64,000 nucleotides of DNA from Flavobacteriales bacterium (GTDB lineage: Bacteria > Bacteroidota > Bacteroidia > Flavobacteriales_D > Crocinitomicaceae): the NCBI GenBank assembly GCA_013373595.1, contig JABXHO010000010.1, forward strand, positions 1-64,000, in the 5' to 3' direction. Below, piece by piece: positions 52,140-61,849 of the stretch. Each line of letters opens with the position of its first letter. The first letter of the stretch is position 1. The notes under the pieces were generated by a model. It made no database searches and was not told where the DNA came from. It saw nothing but the letters and a program-made list of their open reading frames with translations. The position numbers and the translations under genes were made by a program.

Positions 52140-53630
52140 TTACTTTCTTATTTGAAGTACTCTTAAGATTTCTTCATTTCCTTTGGATGAACAGTGTAAA
52201 AAATACATTCCGCCAGATAGGTGACTAATATCAATCGAGTATTGATTGTCATTTTTCGAAATGGTATTAACCTCCACAATTCTACCCGCATTGTCCAAAA
52301 GTTGGAATGTTGCAGGAGCATCCGTTTCCGAAATCACTTCGATCGTTTGATCAACAGGACTCGTTGCTAAAGAAAAGTTGTCTTCACGTTGGAACGTTGG
52401 GTCTCCTTGATCTAACCAGTTTGCACTCGTGCTGTAGCGTCCTTTCCAAAGAAGATCTCCTGGATCATTGAAAACAATTCCTTCATGCCAATTCGAATTA
52501 GTCACTACATAATTTCCATCATATTCGGCAGAAATGGATGTGCGAGACTTCCCTGCAAAGGCACTTTGAAGAGTATTCACCTCTTCGTACATTCCAACGG
52601 GTGTTCCTCCAGCATTGTACGTTTTCAAAAGAATATCATCTTCAGGGTTAGGCATTGTTTGCCATAAACCAGAGCATCCTCCCATGTAGAATTGACTCCA
52701 AGCAATATGAACGTTCTCACGCTCATAAGTAACAACTGGACGAGGATCGTCAGTAGGGCAAGCCATGAAGTTGTTGTTTACCAATACCATTGGATTTACA
52801 ATTCCACCACCCATTGCAAAGAATGCACGGACTTCGGCCGTTCCGCTATTGTAATCCTGTGCAACTACGGTAAAGTCATCAGGGGCACCGAACCCTGCAT
52901 TTGTGTTTCGTTGTCCTGCAATTCGAGGGTATTCGAATTGAGTTGCAGGGTTGAATTGCCATTGTCCCCATGGAACATGTACTCCACTTGTAATCGCTCC
53001 ATATGACATTGTTTCAATCATAAGAGAACCTGATGGGTCAATGTACGTTAAGGCAACTGTTACTCCATCATCGAGAAGTACGACATCGGGTTGCGTTCCA
53101 AGAGCTATGGAAACGGCTGGTCCTGCTGCGAAACCTCCAATATTGAAAGAACATACACGAATTTTTCCACTTTGTTCCCAACACAGGATACCTTTTCCTT
53201 GACTGTTCATATCTACGTTAGGGTAGACACCTTTAGAAACATACGTAGTTGTATTTAAGTTATAGTCTGGAGCAGGGAAGAGAGTTGACAAGTAGTAATC
53301 ATCAACGTAAATCTGGCCTCCATTTTCGTAGGCTACAACAAGAGCGTCTGCATTTGCATAGTAAGCCACGTCTGGGTCATTTCCTTGATTCCCGTCGGAA
53401 TCGACAATTGTTGACGTAGCGCTTTCGATCCATACAATCTTGTATCCTCCAAAGCCGTCGTCGAAGGTAGCAGCTTGAACATCTACACCAGGAGCAATGG
53501 CAATCCCCGTATTTACAGGTGCCGGTGCAAAACCCATAATCGGTTTGGTTGCATTTTGAATTTGTGAGTTCCCTGAAAAGCTAAGGCCTAAAGAGAGACA
53601 TCCGATAAGTAAAAGTTTTTTCACTTCCAT
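52140..53630 (-). CDS. Secreted T9SS-sorted protein of unknown function
   Basis: A 496-residue protein with signal peptide MEVKKLLLIGCLSLGLSFSGNSQ. The body (~25-410) is beta-rich with repeated motifs of the form DVAYYANADALVVAYENGG, PNVDMNSQGKGILCWEQSG and QPDVVLLDDGVTVALTYID, suggesting a propeller of sialidase/exo-alpha-like blades. The C-terminal ~80 residues form a T9SS sorting domain (FQLLDNAGRIVEVNTIS ... GGMYFLHCSSKGNEEI). No catalytic residues were recognised. It is probably a surface or secreted binding protein, transcribed alone. Confidence 0.85.
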   Translation of the reverse strand: MEVKKLLLIGCLSLGLSFSGNSQIQNATKPIMGFAPAPVNTGIAIAPGVDVQAATFDDGFGGYKIVWIESATSTIVDSDGNQGNDPDVAYYANADALVVAYENGGQIYVDDYYLSTLFPAPDYNLNTTTYVSKGVYPNVDMNSQGKGILCWEQSGKIRVCSFNIGGFAAGPAVSIALGTQPDVVLLDDGVTVALTYIDPSGSLMIETMSYGAITSGVHVPWGQWQFNPATQFEYPRIAGQRNTNAGFGAPDDFTVVAQDYNSGTAEVRAFFAMGGGIVNPMVLVNNNFMACPTDDPRPVVTYERENVHIAWSQFYMGGCSGLWQTMPNPEDDILLKTYNAGGTPVGMYEEVNTLQSAFAGKSRTSISAEYDGNYVVTNSNWHEGIVFNDPGDLLWKGRYSTSANWLDQGDPTFQREDNFSLATSPVDQTIEVISETDAPATFQLLDNAGRIVEVNTISKNDNQYSIDISHLSGGMYFLHCSSKGNEEILRVLQIRK

Positions 53631-53942
53631 ATTGTTTGTTTTTAGGTATTACTGACATTGTATGCACAATAGCTTAAAGTCAGACATACGCGGAGAGTAG
53701 TGGGAGTGAAACTGAAATAACAATAGTCTAAATGAGCAGAGCAATTGCGTAACACGTGATTAAGTTGCGATTAAGATAATAATTCATTTTGTTTTTAGCA
53801 TGTTACAGATCAGTATACTAATAATGATTAACAGTTTTAATGAATGAAGTATTCAATTTTAACAATTACTAGAATGGAACGTTTGGACAAAAAAATCCCC
53901 CAACTCATTGAGCTGGGGGATTCCAAAAAGTGTTATGCGATC
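53631..53942. other. Intergenic region, AT-rich
   Basis: About 310 bp between the T9SS gene start and the rplI stop. Apart from the rplI terminator at its right end I see no ORF, RNA gene or repeat. The left part should contain the promoter of the T9SS gene, but no convincing TAnnTTTG match was found. Confidence 0.5.
53889..53922 (-). terminator. Terminator of the rpsF-rpsR-rplI operon (minus strand)
   Basis: AATCCCCCAACT pairs with AGCTGGGGGATT with one mismatch around loop CATTG. An A run at 53889-53895 on the plus strand becomes the T run on the minus strand. It lies about 20 bp after the rplI stop. Confidence 0.9.
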
Positions 53943-54389
53943 TTACTCACCAACTACTTCAAAAGAGAATGTTGATTTCACATCCTTGTGAAGGTTAGCA
54001 GTCGCTTCGTATGTACCAACCTCACGGATTGGTTCATCTTTAATTTTCAATGATTTACGGTCTACATCAATTCCTTCTGCTTTCAAAGCTTCAGACAATT
54101 GAAGAGTGTTCACAGAACCAAAGATTTTTCCTTTTTCACCAACTTTAGTAACGATCTTAACAGATGTTCCTTCAAGTTTAGTTCCAAGCTCTTGCGCTTC
54201 AGCAAGAATTTTAGAGTCTTTGTGTGATTTTTGCTTCATGATTTCTTCGTGAGCTTTCTTTGCTGAGGCAGTTGCCAAAACAGCATACCCTTGAGGAATC
54301 AAGAAGTTACGACCGTATCCTGGTTTTACAGTTACCACATCGTTGGTATATCCCAGGTTGTCTACGTTTTTCTTTAAAATTACTTCCAT
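53943..54389 (-). CDS. rplI: 50S ribosomal protein L9
   Basis: A 148-residue protein. The N-terminal rRNA-binding domain MEVILKKNVDNLGYTNDVVTVKPGYGRNFLIPQGYA is the L9 signature (quoted in part: LGYTNDVVTVKPGYGRNFLI). The long connecting helix and C-terminal domain (GSVNTLQLSEALKAEGI) follow. It is the last gene of the rpsF-rpsR-rplI operon, 34 bp after rpsR. Confidence 0.97.
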   Translation of the reverse strand: MEVILKKNVDNLGYTNDVVTVKPGYGRNFLIPQGYAVLATASAKKAHEEIMKQKSHKDSKILAEAQELGTKLEGTSVKIVTKVGEKGKIFGSVNTLQLSEALKAEGIDVDRKSLKIKDEPIREVGTYEATANLHKDVKSTFSFEVVGE

Positions 54390-54423
54390 TTTCTTTGAAA
54401 TTTCGTGTTAAACTTTGGAATGA

Positions 54424-54687
54424 TTACTTCAACATGTCAGCAACGTAAGGAAGAACAGCAATGTGACGTGCACGTTTGATTGCTTTGTTCACTTTCTTCT
54501 GGTATTTCGCAGAAGTTCCTGTGATGCGACGTGGTAAAATTTTCCCTTGTTCGTTGATTAACTTCAATAAGAAATCAGCGTCTTTGTAATCAACATATTT
54601 GATACCGCTTTTCTTGAAACGGCAGTATTTATTCTTTTTGATCTCGATGTTAATCGGATTCAAGTATCGAACATCATTTTGAGCCAT
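54424..54687 (-). CDS. rpsR: 30S ribosomal protein S18
   Basis: An 87-residue basic protein. [20 protein letters not shown] followed by [19 protein letters not shown] is the S18 signature. It pairs with S6 on the small-subunit platform. It is the middle gene of rpsF-rpsR-rplI. Confidence 0.97.
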   Translation of the reverse strand: MAQNDVRYLNPINIEIKKNKYCRFKKSGIKYVDYKDADFLLKLINEQGKILPRRITGTSAKYQKKVNKAIKRARHIAVLPYVADMLK

Positions 54688-54712
54688 GATTGTCTAATTT
54701 TGTGATTAATAA

Positions 54713-55069
54713 TTAAGCTTCTGCTTCAGCGGATTTTTTTGATCCCATTTTTGCTCTGCGCTTTTCAGCGAATGCAAGGTGATCTTTATCCATTTTAACA
54801 GTTAAGAATCGCATAACGCGCTCATCACGACGGAATGTAACTTCCAAATCAGCAATTACAGTGCTCGGTCCTTCAAAGTTCAACATGAAGTAAAATCCTG
54901 TTGATTTTTTCTGGATAGGGTAGGCCAACTTGCGAAGTCCCCAAGATTCAGAGTGTGTTACCTTACCTCCTAATTTCTTGATTTCACCCTCGAATTTCTG
55001 CACTGCTTCCTTTGTCTGTTCATCAGACAAAACGGGAGTCAAAATGAAAACAGTTTCGTAAGAATTCAT
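54713..55069 (-). CDS. rpsF: 30S ribosomal protein S6
   Basis: 118 residues from ATG 55069 ([18 protein letters not shown]); the longer ORF adds a spurious 20-residue leader. The ferredoxin-like S6 fold is evident ([37 protein letters not shown]), with a charged C-terminal tail [17 protein letters not shown]. It is the first gene of the operon. Confidence 0.97.
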   Translation of the reverse strand: MNSYETVFILTPVLSDEQTKEAVQKFEGEIKKLGGKVTHSESWGLRKLAYPIQKKSTGFYFMLNFEGPSTVIADLEVTFRRDERVMRFLTVKMDKDHLAFAEKRRAKMGSKKSAEAEA

Positions 55070-55126
55070 AAAAAAGTGTTTTTTTGTTATATATATTAAT
55101 GTCCCAACTCTATTTAGATGGGGCGG

Positions 55127-55134
55127 CAAAGGTA
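55127..55134 (-). promoter_or_regulatory. Candidate -7 element of the rpsF operon
   Basis: CAAAGGTA on the plus strand is TACCTTTG on the minus strand, a full TAnnTTTG match about 57 bp before the rpsF start. The -33 region is AT-rich without a clear TTTG. Confidence 0.45.
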
Positions 55135-55226
55135 ACTAATTAATTTAAAATTCCGAATAATCGATTGAATTATTCAGTGTTAGTGCTCTTTTTCAGTCCT
55201 GCGGAATATCCAATATCGCGCATAAA

Positions 55227-58055
55227 CTATTCCTTCACAAAAAATACCGCTTCAGCTTTAGCGTGGTTTAATTGAATGGAATATTGACCTTTCACCAGTT
55301 TTTCAACATTGATCGTTCCTTCGAGAGATAACTCACCCGAAAGGATAACTCTACCCAAAACATCCATAATTACATATTCCGTTCCAGGTTGAATATTATC
55401 TCCTTCAATAGATAATAGTGTATGAACGGGGTTCGGGAAAATAGAAATGGCAGATAGTTCACTCGTGTAAAGTCCTAAACCTGAAATTTCAACGCACGAA
55501 GTCGTATCCGTGCATCCATTTAAATTGATCGCGACCGCATAACTTCCATTAGCTGTTGGAGTGTACGATTGTCCCGTTTCATTAGTGATCGGTGAATGAG
55601 TCGTACAATCGATCCATTGATAATCGGCTGCAGCCTGATTCACTATAATTGTACCCGAAACCTCATTAATCGTAACGTCTGGCATTGGATTAACCATGAC
55701 GGTTGAAGATGCCGAGTTTGCCGAACACCCGTTCAGCGTGTAGGATAAAGAATAGGAAGTTGTTGTGGGCGGAGATACGTTAATCGAACTAGTTGTTTCT
55801 CCTCCGGGATCCCAAAAATAATCACCTCCTGTAATCGAAGGAGTGGCTATTAATGTTGCTGATTCTCCTTCACAAATCGTCTCAGAATTAACCGTAACCA
55901 CCGGAATCGGATTTACGTTTAAGGTTGACACAATAATGCTGTCGCATCCACTACTAGATATAAGAGTGGAGGTGTGCGATTCATTTACACTAATATTCGT
56001 TGAAACAGTTCCATCAGGATAGGTGTAATCATCACCACTACAGATGTTAATTGTCTCAGGGACTGAGTACGAAGGAAGCAGAGTGACATTTGTAATAATG
56101 ATGGAGTCACAACCCAAGTTGGACGTAAGTGTACTCGTGTGTGAAGTAGTCGAATTGATGATTTCTGTTGTTCCGTCGGGATATGTTATTGATTCGCCGT
56201 TGCACAACTCGATGCTTTCACTTAGATAAAATGTTGGGTTTACAGTTACATTACTGATCGCAGGGCTACTCGTACAGCCGTCTAGGGAATAAGTAACAGA
56301 ATAGGTTGTTGAAGACGTAGGTGAAACGTTGATACTCGAGGAACTATTCCCGCCAGGTGTCCACGTATATATTCCTCCTGATGAAGAAGGAGTAGCTGTG
56401 AGCGTGGTGCTTTCACCTGCACAAATGGTTGAGTTGTTCACCGAAACGGTTGGAAAAGGTGTTACGGTTACTGTACTCGTAGCGGTATTGCTACTGCACC
56501 CATTCAACGAATAATCTAGGGTGTACGAAGTTGTTGTAGATGGAGATACGACGATGGAACTACTTGTTTCTCCTCCTGGTCCCCAGATGTAATCGCCTCC
56601 TCCAATGGAAGGAGAAGCAGTTAATGTTACGTTATCTCCTTCACAAATCGTTGGATTATTTATCGTAACGGTTGGTAGTAATCCGATGGTTACATCGATG
56701 GTGCTCGTGTCACAACCAAAAGTATTACAAGCGATTAATTCGATGGTGTGTGTTCCAGCTGAAGCGAAGCAAACACTACCAGGATTTTGATTTGTAGAGC
56801 TTGCAGGACTCCCACCGGGGAACGACCACGTCCATGAAGTCGGGGAGTCTGTGCTGCTATCACTAAAGTCGATACAATCACCTGCACATGCTCCAGTTGC
56901 CGTTGAGCTAATGATAGATATAGGTGTTGACGTAGGTGCTTCGTACCATTGCGCGATGTAATTCATTGGTCCACCTTCGGCTTGAGTATAGGCACCTCCA
57001 GCGAAAAAAGTTCCATTCCACGACATGGCCGACTTCACGTATTCATCAATACCTACACCGTCAAAGCCACCGCCCATAGCACTCCATGATGTTCCGTCCC
57101 ATTTGGCAATTTTATTGGCAGGAACCCCTCCAGCAGTGGTGAAATATCCTCCCGCGATTAGTTTACCATTGTATTCGTGTATCGCACGGCAGTATTCGTT
57201 TAACCCTGTTCCAAGCGGTGTCCAACTCGATCCATCATACATGGCAATCCCAGACATGTTATAATCAACTACTCCTGCATTTCCATCGATTAATTCAGGA
57301 AATTCTCCGCCCATGTAGAGGTTTCCGTCATTGGGATTCACATAAAGCACCCGAACCGTTTCGTTCACGCCTCCAACAAGATCCACCCCGAAGTTTCCTC
57401 CAATCCATGAACTCGTTGCGTCGTCCCATTTTACTAATCCATCGCTCGGTGGATTACCATCTACATTGTTAAAATCTCCTCCAACCCATAATTCGCCTTG
57501 AAAACTGGTCATGCAGCGGACATCGTTGTCAAAAGTTGATGGGCTTCCTAGTGAGACAAATTCATTTGCTGTATCATCCCATCGTACTACTCTCGAACAA
57601 GGAACGCCGTCGGCTTGGGTAAAATCTCCGCCGATGTATAAATCGCCATTGTGAACGGTACAGGTTAAGACGTCATTATTGAATCCGTTGTCTAATGCAG
57701 TCCAAGATGTTCCGTCCCAAACAGCCACGCCATTGCATCCAACACACGGTTGAAAGTTATTCCAGAAATCACCGACAACAACGAGGTTTCCATTCCAAAC
57801 ACAACCAGCGCGTGCAACAATTCCAACACCTCCTCCAAGATCCGACCAAGAAGTTCCATCCCATGCAGCTACACGATTGAAAGGACTGTTAAAACTTCCT
57901 AGGTTAATGAGTTTGTTATCCCATACAACCATTCCATGACTGCTATTGTTCGTGCCACCGCCAACGGATTGCCATGTTTGCGCACAAACTTGATTTGATG
58001 TCAAAGAAATAAGGGATAAAATGAGAATTGCAAGGCTATTTCGGAAGGCTTTCAT
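55227..58055 (-). CDS. Multi-domain T9SS surface protein with PKD and repeated Ig-like domains
   Basis: 942 residues from ATG 58055 (MKAFRNSLAILILS), giving a signal peptide ending VCAQ. The first ~360 residues have propeller-like blades each ending in WDGTSW (AAWDGTSWSDLGGGV, VVRWDDTANEFVSLG). A PKD domain follows (DFSDSSTDSPTSWTWSFPGG). Then come at least three near-identical Ig-like repeats, each with CEGE/CAGE, TLTATPS-like, and YxWxPGG followed by SSSI-VSP residues, alternating with a distinct gliding-motility-type repeat (SYSVPETINICSGDDYTYPDGT). The sorting domain starts at ISIFPNPVHTLLSIEG. It is probably an adhesin or surface display protein. Confidence 0.9.
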   Translation of the reverse strand: MKAFRNSLAILILSLISLTSNQVCAQTWQSVGGGTNNSSHGMVVWDNKLINLGSFNSPFNRVAAWDGTSWSDLGGGVGIVARAGCVWNGNLVVVGDFWNNFQPCVGCNGVAVWDGTSWTALDNGFNNDVLTCTVHNGDLYIGGDFTQADGVPCSRVVRWDDTANEFVSLGSPSTFDNDVRCMTSFQGELWVGGDFNNVDGNPPSDGLVKWDDATSSWIGGNFGVDLVGGVNETVRVLYVNPNDGNLYMGGEFPELIDGNAGVVDYNMSGIAMYDGSSWTPLGTGLNEYCRAIHEYNGKLIAGGYFTTAGGVPANKIAKWDGTSWSAMGGGFDGVGIDEYVKSAMSWNGTFFAGGAYTQAEGGPMNYIAQWYEAPTSTPISIISSTATGACAGDCIDFSDSSTDSPTSWTWSFPGGSPASSTNQNPGSVCFASAGTHTIELIACNTFGCDTSTIDVTIGLLPTVTINNPTICEGDNVTLTASPSIGGGDYIWGPGGETSSSIVVSPSTTTSYTLDYSLNGCSSNTATSTVTVTPFPTVSVNNSTICAGESTTLTATPSSSGGIYTWTPGGNSSSSINVSPTSSTTYSVTYSLDGCTSSPAISNVTVNPTFYLSESIELCNGESITYPDGTTEIINSTTSHTSTLTSNLGCDSIIITNVTLLPSYSVPETINICSGDDYTYPDGTVSTNISVNESHTSTLISSSGCDSIIVSTLNVNPIPVVTVNSETICEGESATLIATPSITGGDYFWDPGGETTSSINVSPPTTTSYSLSYTLNGCSANSASSTVMVNPMPDVTINEVSGTIIVNQAAADYQWIDCTTHSPITNETGQSYTPTANGSYAVAINLNGCTDTTSCVEISGLGLYTSELSAISIFPNPVHTLLSIEGDNIQPGTEYVIMDVLGRVILSGELSLEGTINVEKLVKGQYSIQLNHAKAEAVFFVKE

Positions 58056-58397
58056 TGGGAGTTTTTTGATGTAGTAGTAAACCAAAGTTAAGCAATTGAC
58101 AACGAAAACTCTAACAACTTTGCATTTTAAAGTTGCGGTTAGATGGGAATTCTAAATGACTGAAGGAGGAAGTGTCTAAGGAAAAGTTGAAGAGTTCTTA
58201 TTTCGCTTCTTGTAGATATCTTTTTCACATCTCAAGCTATCAATTCTCAAAGTTAGCTTGTTTAAGTTTAGGTGATTGAGAATACTTAGAAGTCACTTAG
58301 TTTGATTTTTTGAATAATGCATTTTCTTCTTCCTTAAGATTTTCGTAAATTCGCGAGACTTTCAGAAACGAAATTAATCTTAAAAAAAACAATACGC
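58056..58397. other. Divergent promoter region between the T9SS gene and aconitase
   Basis: About 340 bp between divergent genes. CAAAGTTA at 58083-58090 reads TAACTTTG on the minus strand (-7 type) for the T9SS gene. TAAATTCG near 58346 is a poor plus-strand -7 candidate for aconitase. No ORF or RNA gene was recognised. Confidence 0.4.
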
Positions 58398-60665
58398 ATG
58401 GTATTTGATTTAGACATGATCAAGGAAGTGTATGCTAAGTATCCTGAGCGGATAGAAGCAGCACGAAAAGCAGTAGGTAAACCACTTACGCTAGCAGAGA
58501 AAATTTTATATACTCACCTTTGGGATGGTGCTGCAACAACAGCACACGAGCGTGGGAATTCGTATGTAGACTTTGCTCCGGATCGTGTTGCTATGCAGGA
58601 TGCAACAGCACAAATGGCTTTGCTTCAGTTCATGCAAGCAGGAAAAGCTCAAGTGGCAGTTCCTTCTACAGCCCACGCGGATCACTTGATTCAAGCGAGA
58701 GTGGGAGCGGACAAAGATTTGCAAGAAGGAATCAACAAGAACAACGAAGTGTTTAACTTCTTGAGTTCTGTGTGTGATAAATACGGAATTGGATTCTGGA
58801 AACCAGGAGCAGGAATTATTCACCAAGTAGTTTTAGAAAACTATGCATTCCCAGGAGGAATGATGATCGGAACGGATTCACACACAGTAAATGCTGGTGG
58901 ACTCGGAATGGTTGCGATTGGTGTTGGTGGTGCTGATGCTGTTGATGTAATGGCCGGAATGCCTTGGGAATTGAAAATGCCGAAATTGATTGGTGTTAAG
59001 TTGACAGGGAAATTGAACGGATGGACGGCTCCAAAGGATGTTATTTTGAAGGTAGCTGGAATTCTGACTGTGAAAGGTGGAACTGGAGCAATCGTTGAGT
59101 ACTTCGGAGAAGGAGCAGAAAGTATGTCTGCAACTGGAAAAGGAACGATCTGTAACATGGGAGCTGAAATTGGAGCTACCACTTCAACTTTCGGTTACGA
59201 TGATTCAATGAGAAGATATTTGTCTGCAACAGGACGTCAAGAAGTAGTGGATGCTGCTGATAAAATCGCTGAGCACTTAACAGGTGATGCTGAAGTTTAC
59301 GCGAACCCTGAAGCTTACTTCGATCAAGTAATTGAAATCAACTTAAGCGAGTTGACTCCTCACTTGAACGGACCATTTACGCCAGATTTGGCTACGCCAG
59401 TTGCTGAAATGAAAGAAAAAGCGAAAGAAAACGGTTGGCCAATTGAAATCGAATGGGCATTGATCGGTTCGTGTACAAACTCTTCATACGAAGATTTAAC
59501 TCGCGCGGCTTCTATTGTTGACGATGCGATTAGCAAAGGAGTAAAAGCAAAAGCAATTTTGGGAATCAACCCGGGATCGGAGCAAGTACGTTTCACTGCA
59601 GAGCGTGATGGTTTGTTGGATACGTTTGAAAAACTTGGATCAACGAGAATCTTTACGAATGCTTGTGGACCATGTATCGGTCAATGGGACCGTGAAGGTG
59701 CTGAGAAAGAAGAGAAAAACTCAATCGTTCACTCATTTAATAGAAACTTTGCGAAACGTGCAGATGGAAACCCAAATACACATGCATTCGTAGCGTCACC
59801 AGAAATGGTTGCAGCAGTTGCATTGGCTGGGCGATTGGACTTCAATCCAATTACGGATAAGTTGACAACTGACGGTGGAGAAGAAGTATTGTTGAAAGAA
59901 CCAACAGGATTCGAACTTCCTCCAAAAGGATTTGATGTTGAAGATAACGGATACCAAGCACCAGCAGAAGATGGTTCTAATGTAGAAGTAGTTGTTGCAC
60001 CAGATTCACAACGTCTACAATTGTTGACACCTTTCGAGCCTTGGGATGGAAAGAACATCACTGGAGCGAAGTTGTTGATCAAAGCATTCGGAAAATGTAC
60101 AACGGATCACATTTCTATGGCTGGACCATGGTTGCGTTACCGTGGACACCTAGATAACATTTCAAACAACTGTTTGATTGGAGCAGTAAATGCATTCGGA
60201 AAAGAAACGAACAGCGTTGTGAATCAATTGACAGGAGAAAGAGGTGAGGTGCCAGCTACGGCAAGAGCATACAAAGCGGCTGGAATCCCTTCAGTTGTTG
60301 TGGGAGATCACAACTACGGAGAAGGATCTTCTCGTGAGCACGCGGCAATGGAGCCACGTCACCTTGGAGTTGTTGCAGTAATCGTTAAATCATTTGCGCG
60401 TATCCACGAAACAAACTTGAAGAAACAAGGAATGCTCGGGTTGACGTTCGCAAACGAGGCAGATTACGATAAAATCAAAGAAGATGATACATTCAACTTC
60501 ATCGATTTGGAAGATTTCGCTCCGAAAAAGCAATTGACACTAGAAGTAGTTCATGCAGATGGATCGAAAGATACAGTTATGTTGAATCATACGTACAACG
60601 AAGCACAAATTGAGTGGTTCAAAGAAGGTTCAGCATTGAACTTGATCAAGAAAGAAAACGCGTAA
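58398..60665 (+). CDS. Aconitate hydratase (mitochondrial-type)
   Basis: 755 residues, close to the size of mitochondrial aconitase and shorter than E. coli AcnA/AcnB. It interconverts citrate and isocitrate in the TCA cycle through a [4Fe-4S] cluster. The cluster Cys lie in IGSCTNSS (near residue 358) and [10 protein letters not shown] (near 421 and 424). Other signatures are [24 protein letters not shown] and, in the C-terminal swivel domain, [22 protein letters not shown]. It is monocistronic with its own terminator. The start [16 protein letters not shown] is standard for the family. Confidence 0.97.
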   Translation: MVFDLDMIKEVYAKYPERIEAARKAVGKPLTLAEKILYTHLWDGAATTAHERGNSYVDFAPDRVAMQDATAQMALLQFMQAGKAQVAVPSTAHADHLIQARVGADKDLQEGINKNNEVFNFLSSVCDKYGIGFWKPGAGIIHQVVLENYAFPGGMMIGTDSHTVNAGGLGMVAIGVGGADAVDVMAGMPWELKMPKLIGVKLTGKLNGWTAPKDVILKVAGILTVKGGTGAIVEYFGEGAESMSATGKGTICNMGAEIGATTSTFGYDDSMRRYLSATGRQEVVDAADKIAEHLTGDAEVYANPEAYFDQVIEINLSELTPHLNGPFTPDLATPVAEMKEKAKENGWPIEIEWALIGSCTNSSYEDLTRAASIVDDAISKGVKAKAILGINPGSEQVRFTAERDGLLDTFEKLGSTRIFTNACGPCIGQWDREGAEKEEKNSIVHSFNRNFAKRADGNPNTHAFVASPEMVAAVALAGRLDFNPITDKLTTDGGEEVLLKEPTGFELPPKGFDVEDNGYQAPAEDGSNVEVVVAPDSQRLQLLTPFEPWDGKNITGAKLLIKAFGKCTTDHISMAGPWLRYRGHLDNISNNCLIGAVNAFGKETNSVVNQLTGERGEVPATARAYKAAGIPSVVVGDHNYGEGSSREHAAMEPRHLGVVAVIVKSFARIHETNLKKQGMLGLTFANEADYDKIKEDDTFNFIDLEDFAPKKQLTLEVVHADGSKDTVMLNHTYNEAQIEWFKEGSALNLIKKENA

Positions 60666-60686
60666 GCGAAGAAGATCATACATGTT

Positions 60687-60721
60687 AAAAACGCTCGGTT
60701 CTGTTGAATCGAGCGTTTTTT
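60687..60721. terminator. Bidirectional terminator between aconitase and the kinase-like gene
   Basis: AAAACGCTCG pairs with CGAGCGTTTT around a loop ending in GAATC, with A and T runs on the two sides. It lies between the convergent aconitase and kinase-like genes and can serve both. Confidence 0.9.
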
Positions 60722-60749
60722 GTTGATATACTGTTTGCTGGCTTTGTAG

Positions 60750-61784
60750 CTACTTAATAATCTCTACGCCAATTTGAAGTTCTAGATGTAAGGCGAGAAT
60801 CTGCCCCATCTTTTTGAATTCCAAAAACCGATCATTTTTGTGGAATACGGCAAGTTCACGCGCGAGTTGTTGTACGTTTTCTGGAGTAGAAATCGTATCA
60901 TTTCTCATGCGTCGCAATAAACTCTTGGTTTTTTGTTTGGTGGCCAAGAAACGCTTTCGCATCGCTACGCGTTCTTGACGTTTGTATTGATCCGCAGTTT
61001 CAGCAGACATTAATTCTTGTGCCAGATTCACCATAGAGATGTTATCTGTATAGAACTGAGGAAGGTAGATGTTTTTTCGTCCTTCGAATGATTGCTGATC
61101 GAAGTCCATAGCACGCAATCGATATTGAATGTTGTCGAAGTCTTGTGTAATCTCCACAACGAAGTTGTAAGCGCGCATATCACCCAATAATCGGGTAAAA
61201 CAGCGTTCGTTGAACTTTACAAATTCCTTGGCGAAACGCATACGGTTTTCAATCTTCACACCTTCATGCTTTTTTAGGAATTCATCGCATGGAACACCCA
61301 CAATGTGGTCCTCAATCAAGGTATCTTTGTCTACGAGAAAGGAAATTTTATCCGGAGAAAAAATATCTTCCAACTCCAAACCATACACACGAGAAGCATC
61401 TGCTTTTTTGATGTAATAGAAGTCGTAGTTGTCGTTGAGTTCATTCACAACCTTAATGCGAAAGGGTTTTGAGTTCCCGAACGTACAGAAATCAATGTTT
61501 TCAATTTTCAGGAATGGAATTTTATCTCCATCTGCCACCAACATTTCATAGATTTCAATCAATTTTTCATTCAGTCCTTCTCGATCACTCGAATTGTAGA
61601 TCACTCCACGCCAAAGCGTATCATTATCATTTTTATCGAGAATAGGAATAAGATCACGGTAGCGCGTCAAATCATCGTAGGTAATCGGTAAACGAACGAG
61701 ACGATCGTATTTACTAAGATGTTCCTTTAGCTGTCCATTGATCTTGTAAAATGGTTTTCGGTATTCGATGTGATTAAATTCCAT
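60750..61784 (-). CDS. Uncharacterised protein with protein-kinase-like features
   Basis: A 344-residue soluble protein. I do not recognise a named family, but its C-terminal half shows a kinase-fold pattern in order: lysines in FYYIKKADASRVYGLE (122-137), a hinge-like EDHIVGVPCDEFL (158-170), a catalytic-loop-like GDMRAYN (201-207, Asp202/Asn207) and a DFG-like MDFDQ (226-230, Asp227). The spacing resembles HipA- or LPS-kinase-type atypical kinases. There is no obvious Gly-rich loop. The function is therefore inference. It is followed by the aconitase terminator and lies 65 bp after the methyltransferase gene on the same strand. Confidence 0.75.
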   Translation of the reverse strand: MEFNHIEYRKPFYKINGQLKEHLSKYDRLVRLPITYDDLTRYRDLIPILDKNDNDTLWRGVIYNSSDREGLNEKLIEIYEMLVADGDKIPFLKIENIDFCTFGNSKPFRIKVVNELNDNYDFYYIKKADASRVYGLELEDIFSPDKISFLVDKDTLIEDHIVGVPCDEFLKKHEGVKIENRMRFAKEFVKFNERCFTRLLGDMRAYNFVVEITQDFDNIQYRLRAMDFDQQSFEGRKNIYLPQFYTDNISMVNLAQELMSAETADQYKRQERVAMRKRFLATKQKTKSLLRRMRNDTISTPENVQQLARELAVFHKNDRFLEFKKMGQILALHLELQIGVEIIK

Positions 61785-61849
61785 GTTTTTCCTTCTAAAC
61801 GTGATTTTATCAGAACAAATAACAGCATTCTATGTCTGAATTCATAATC

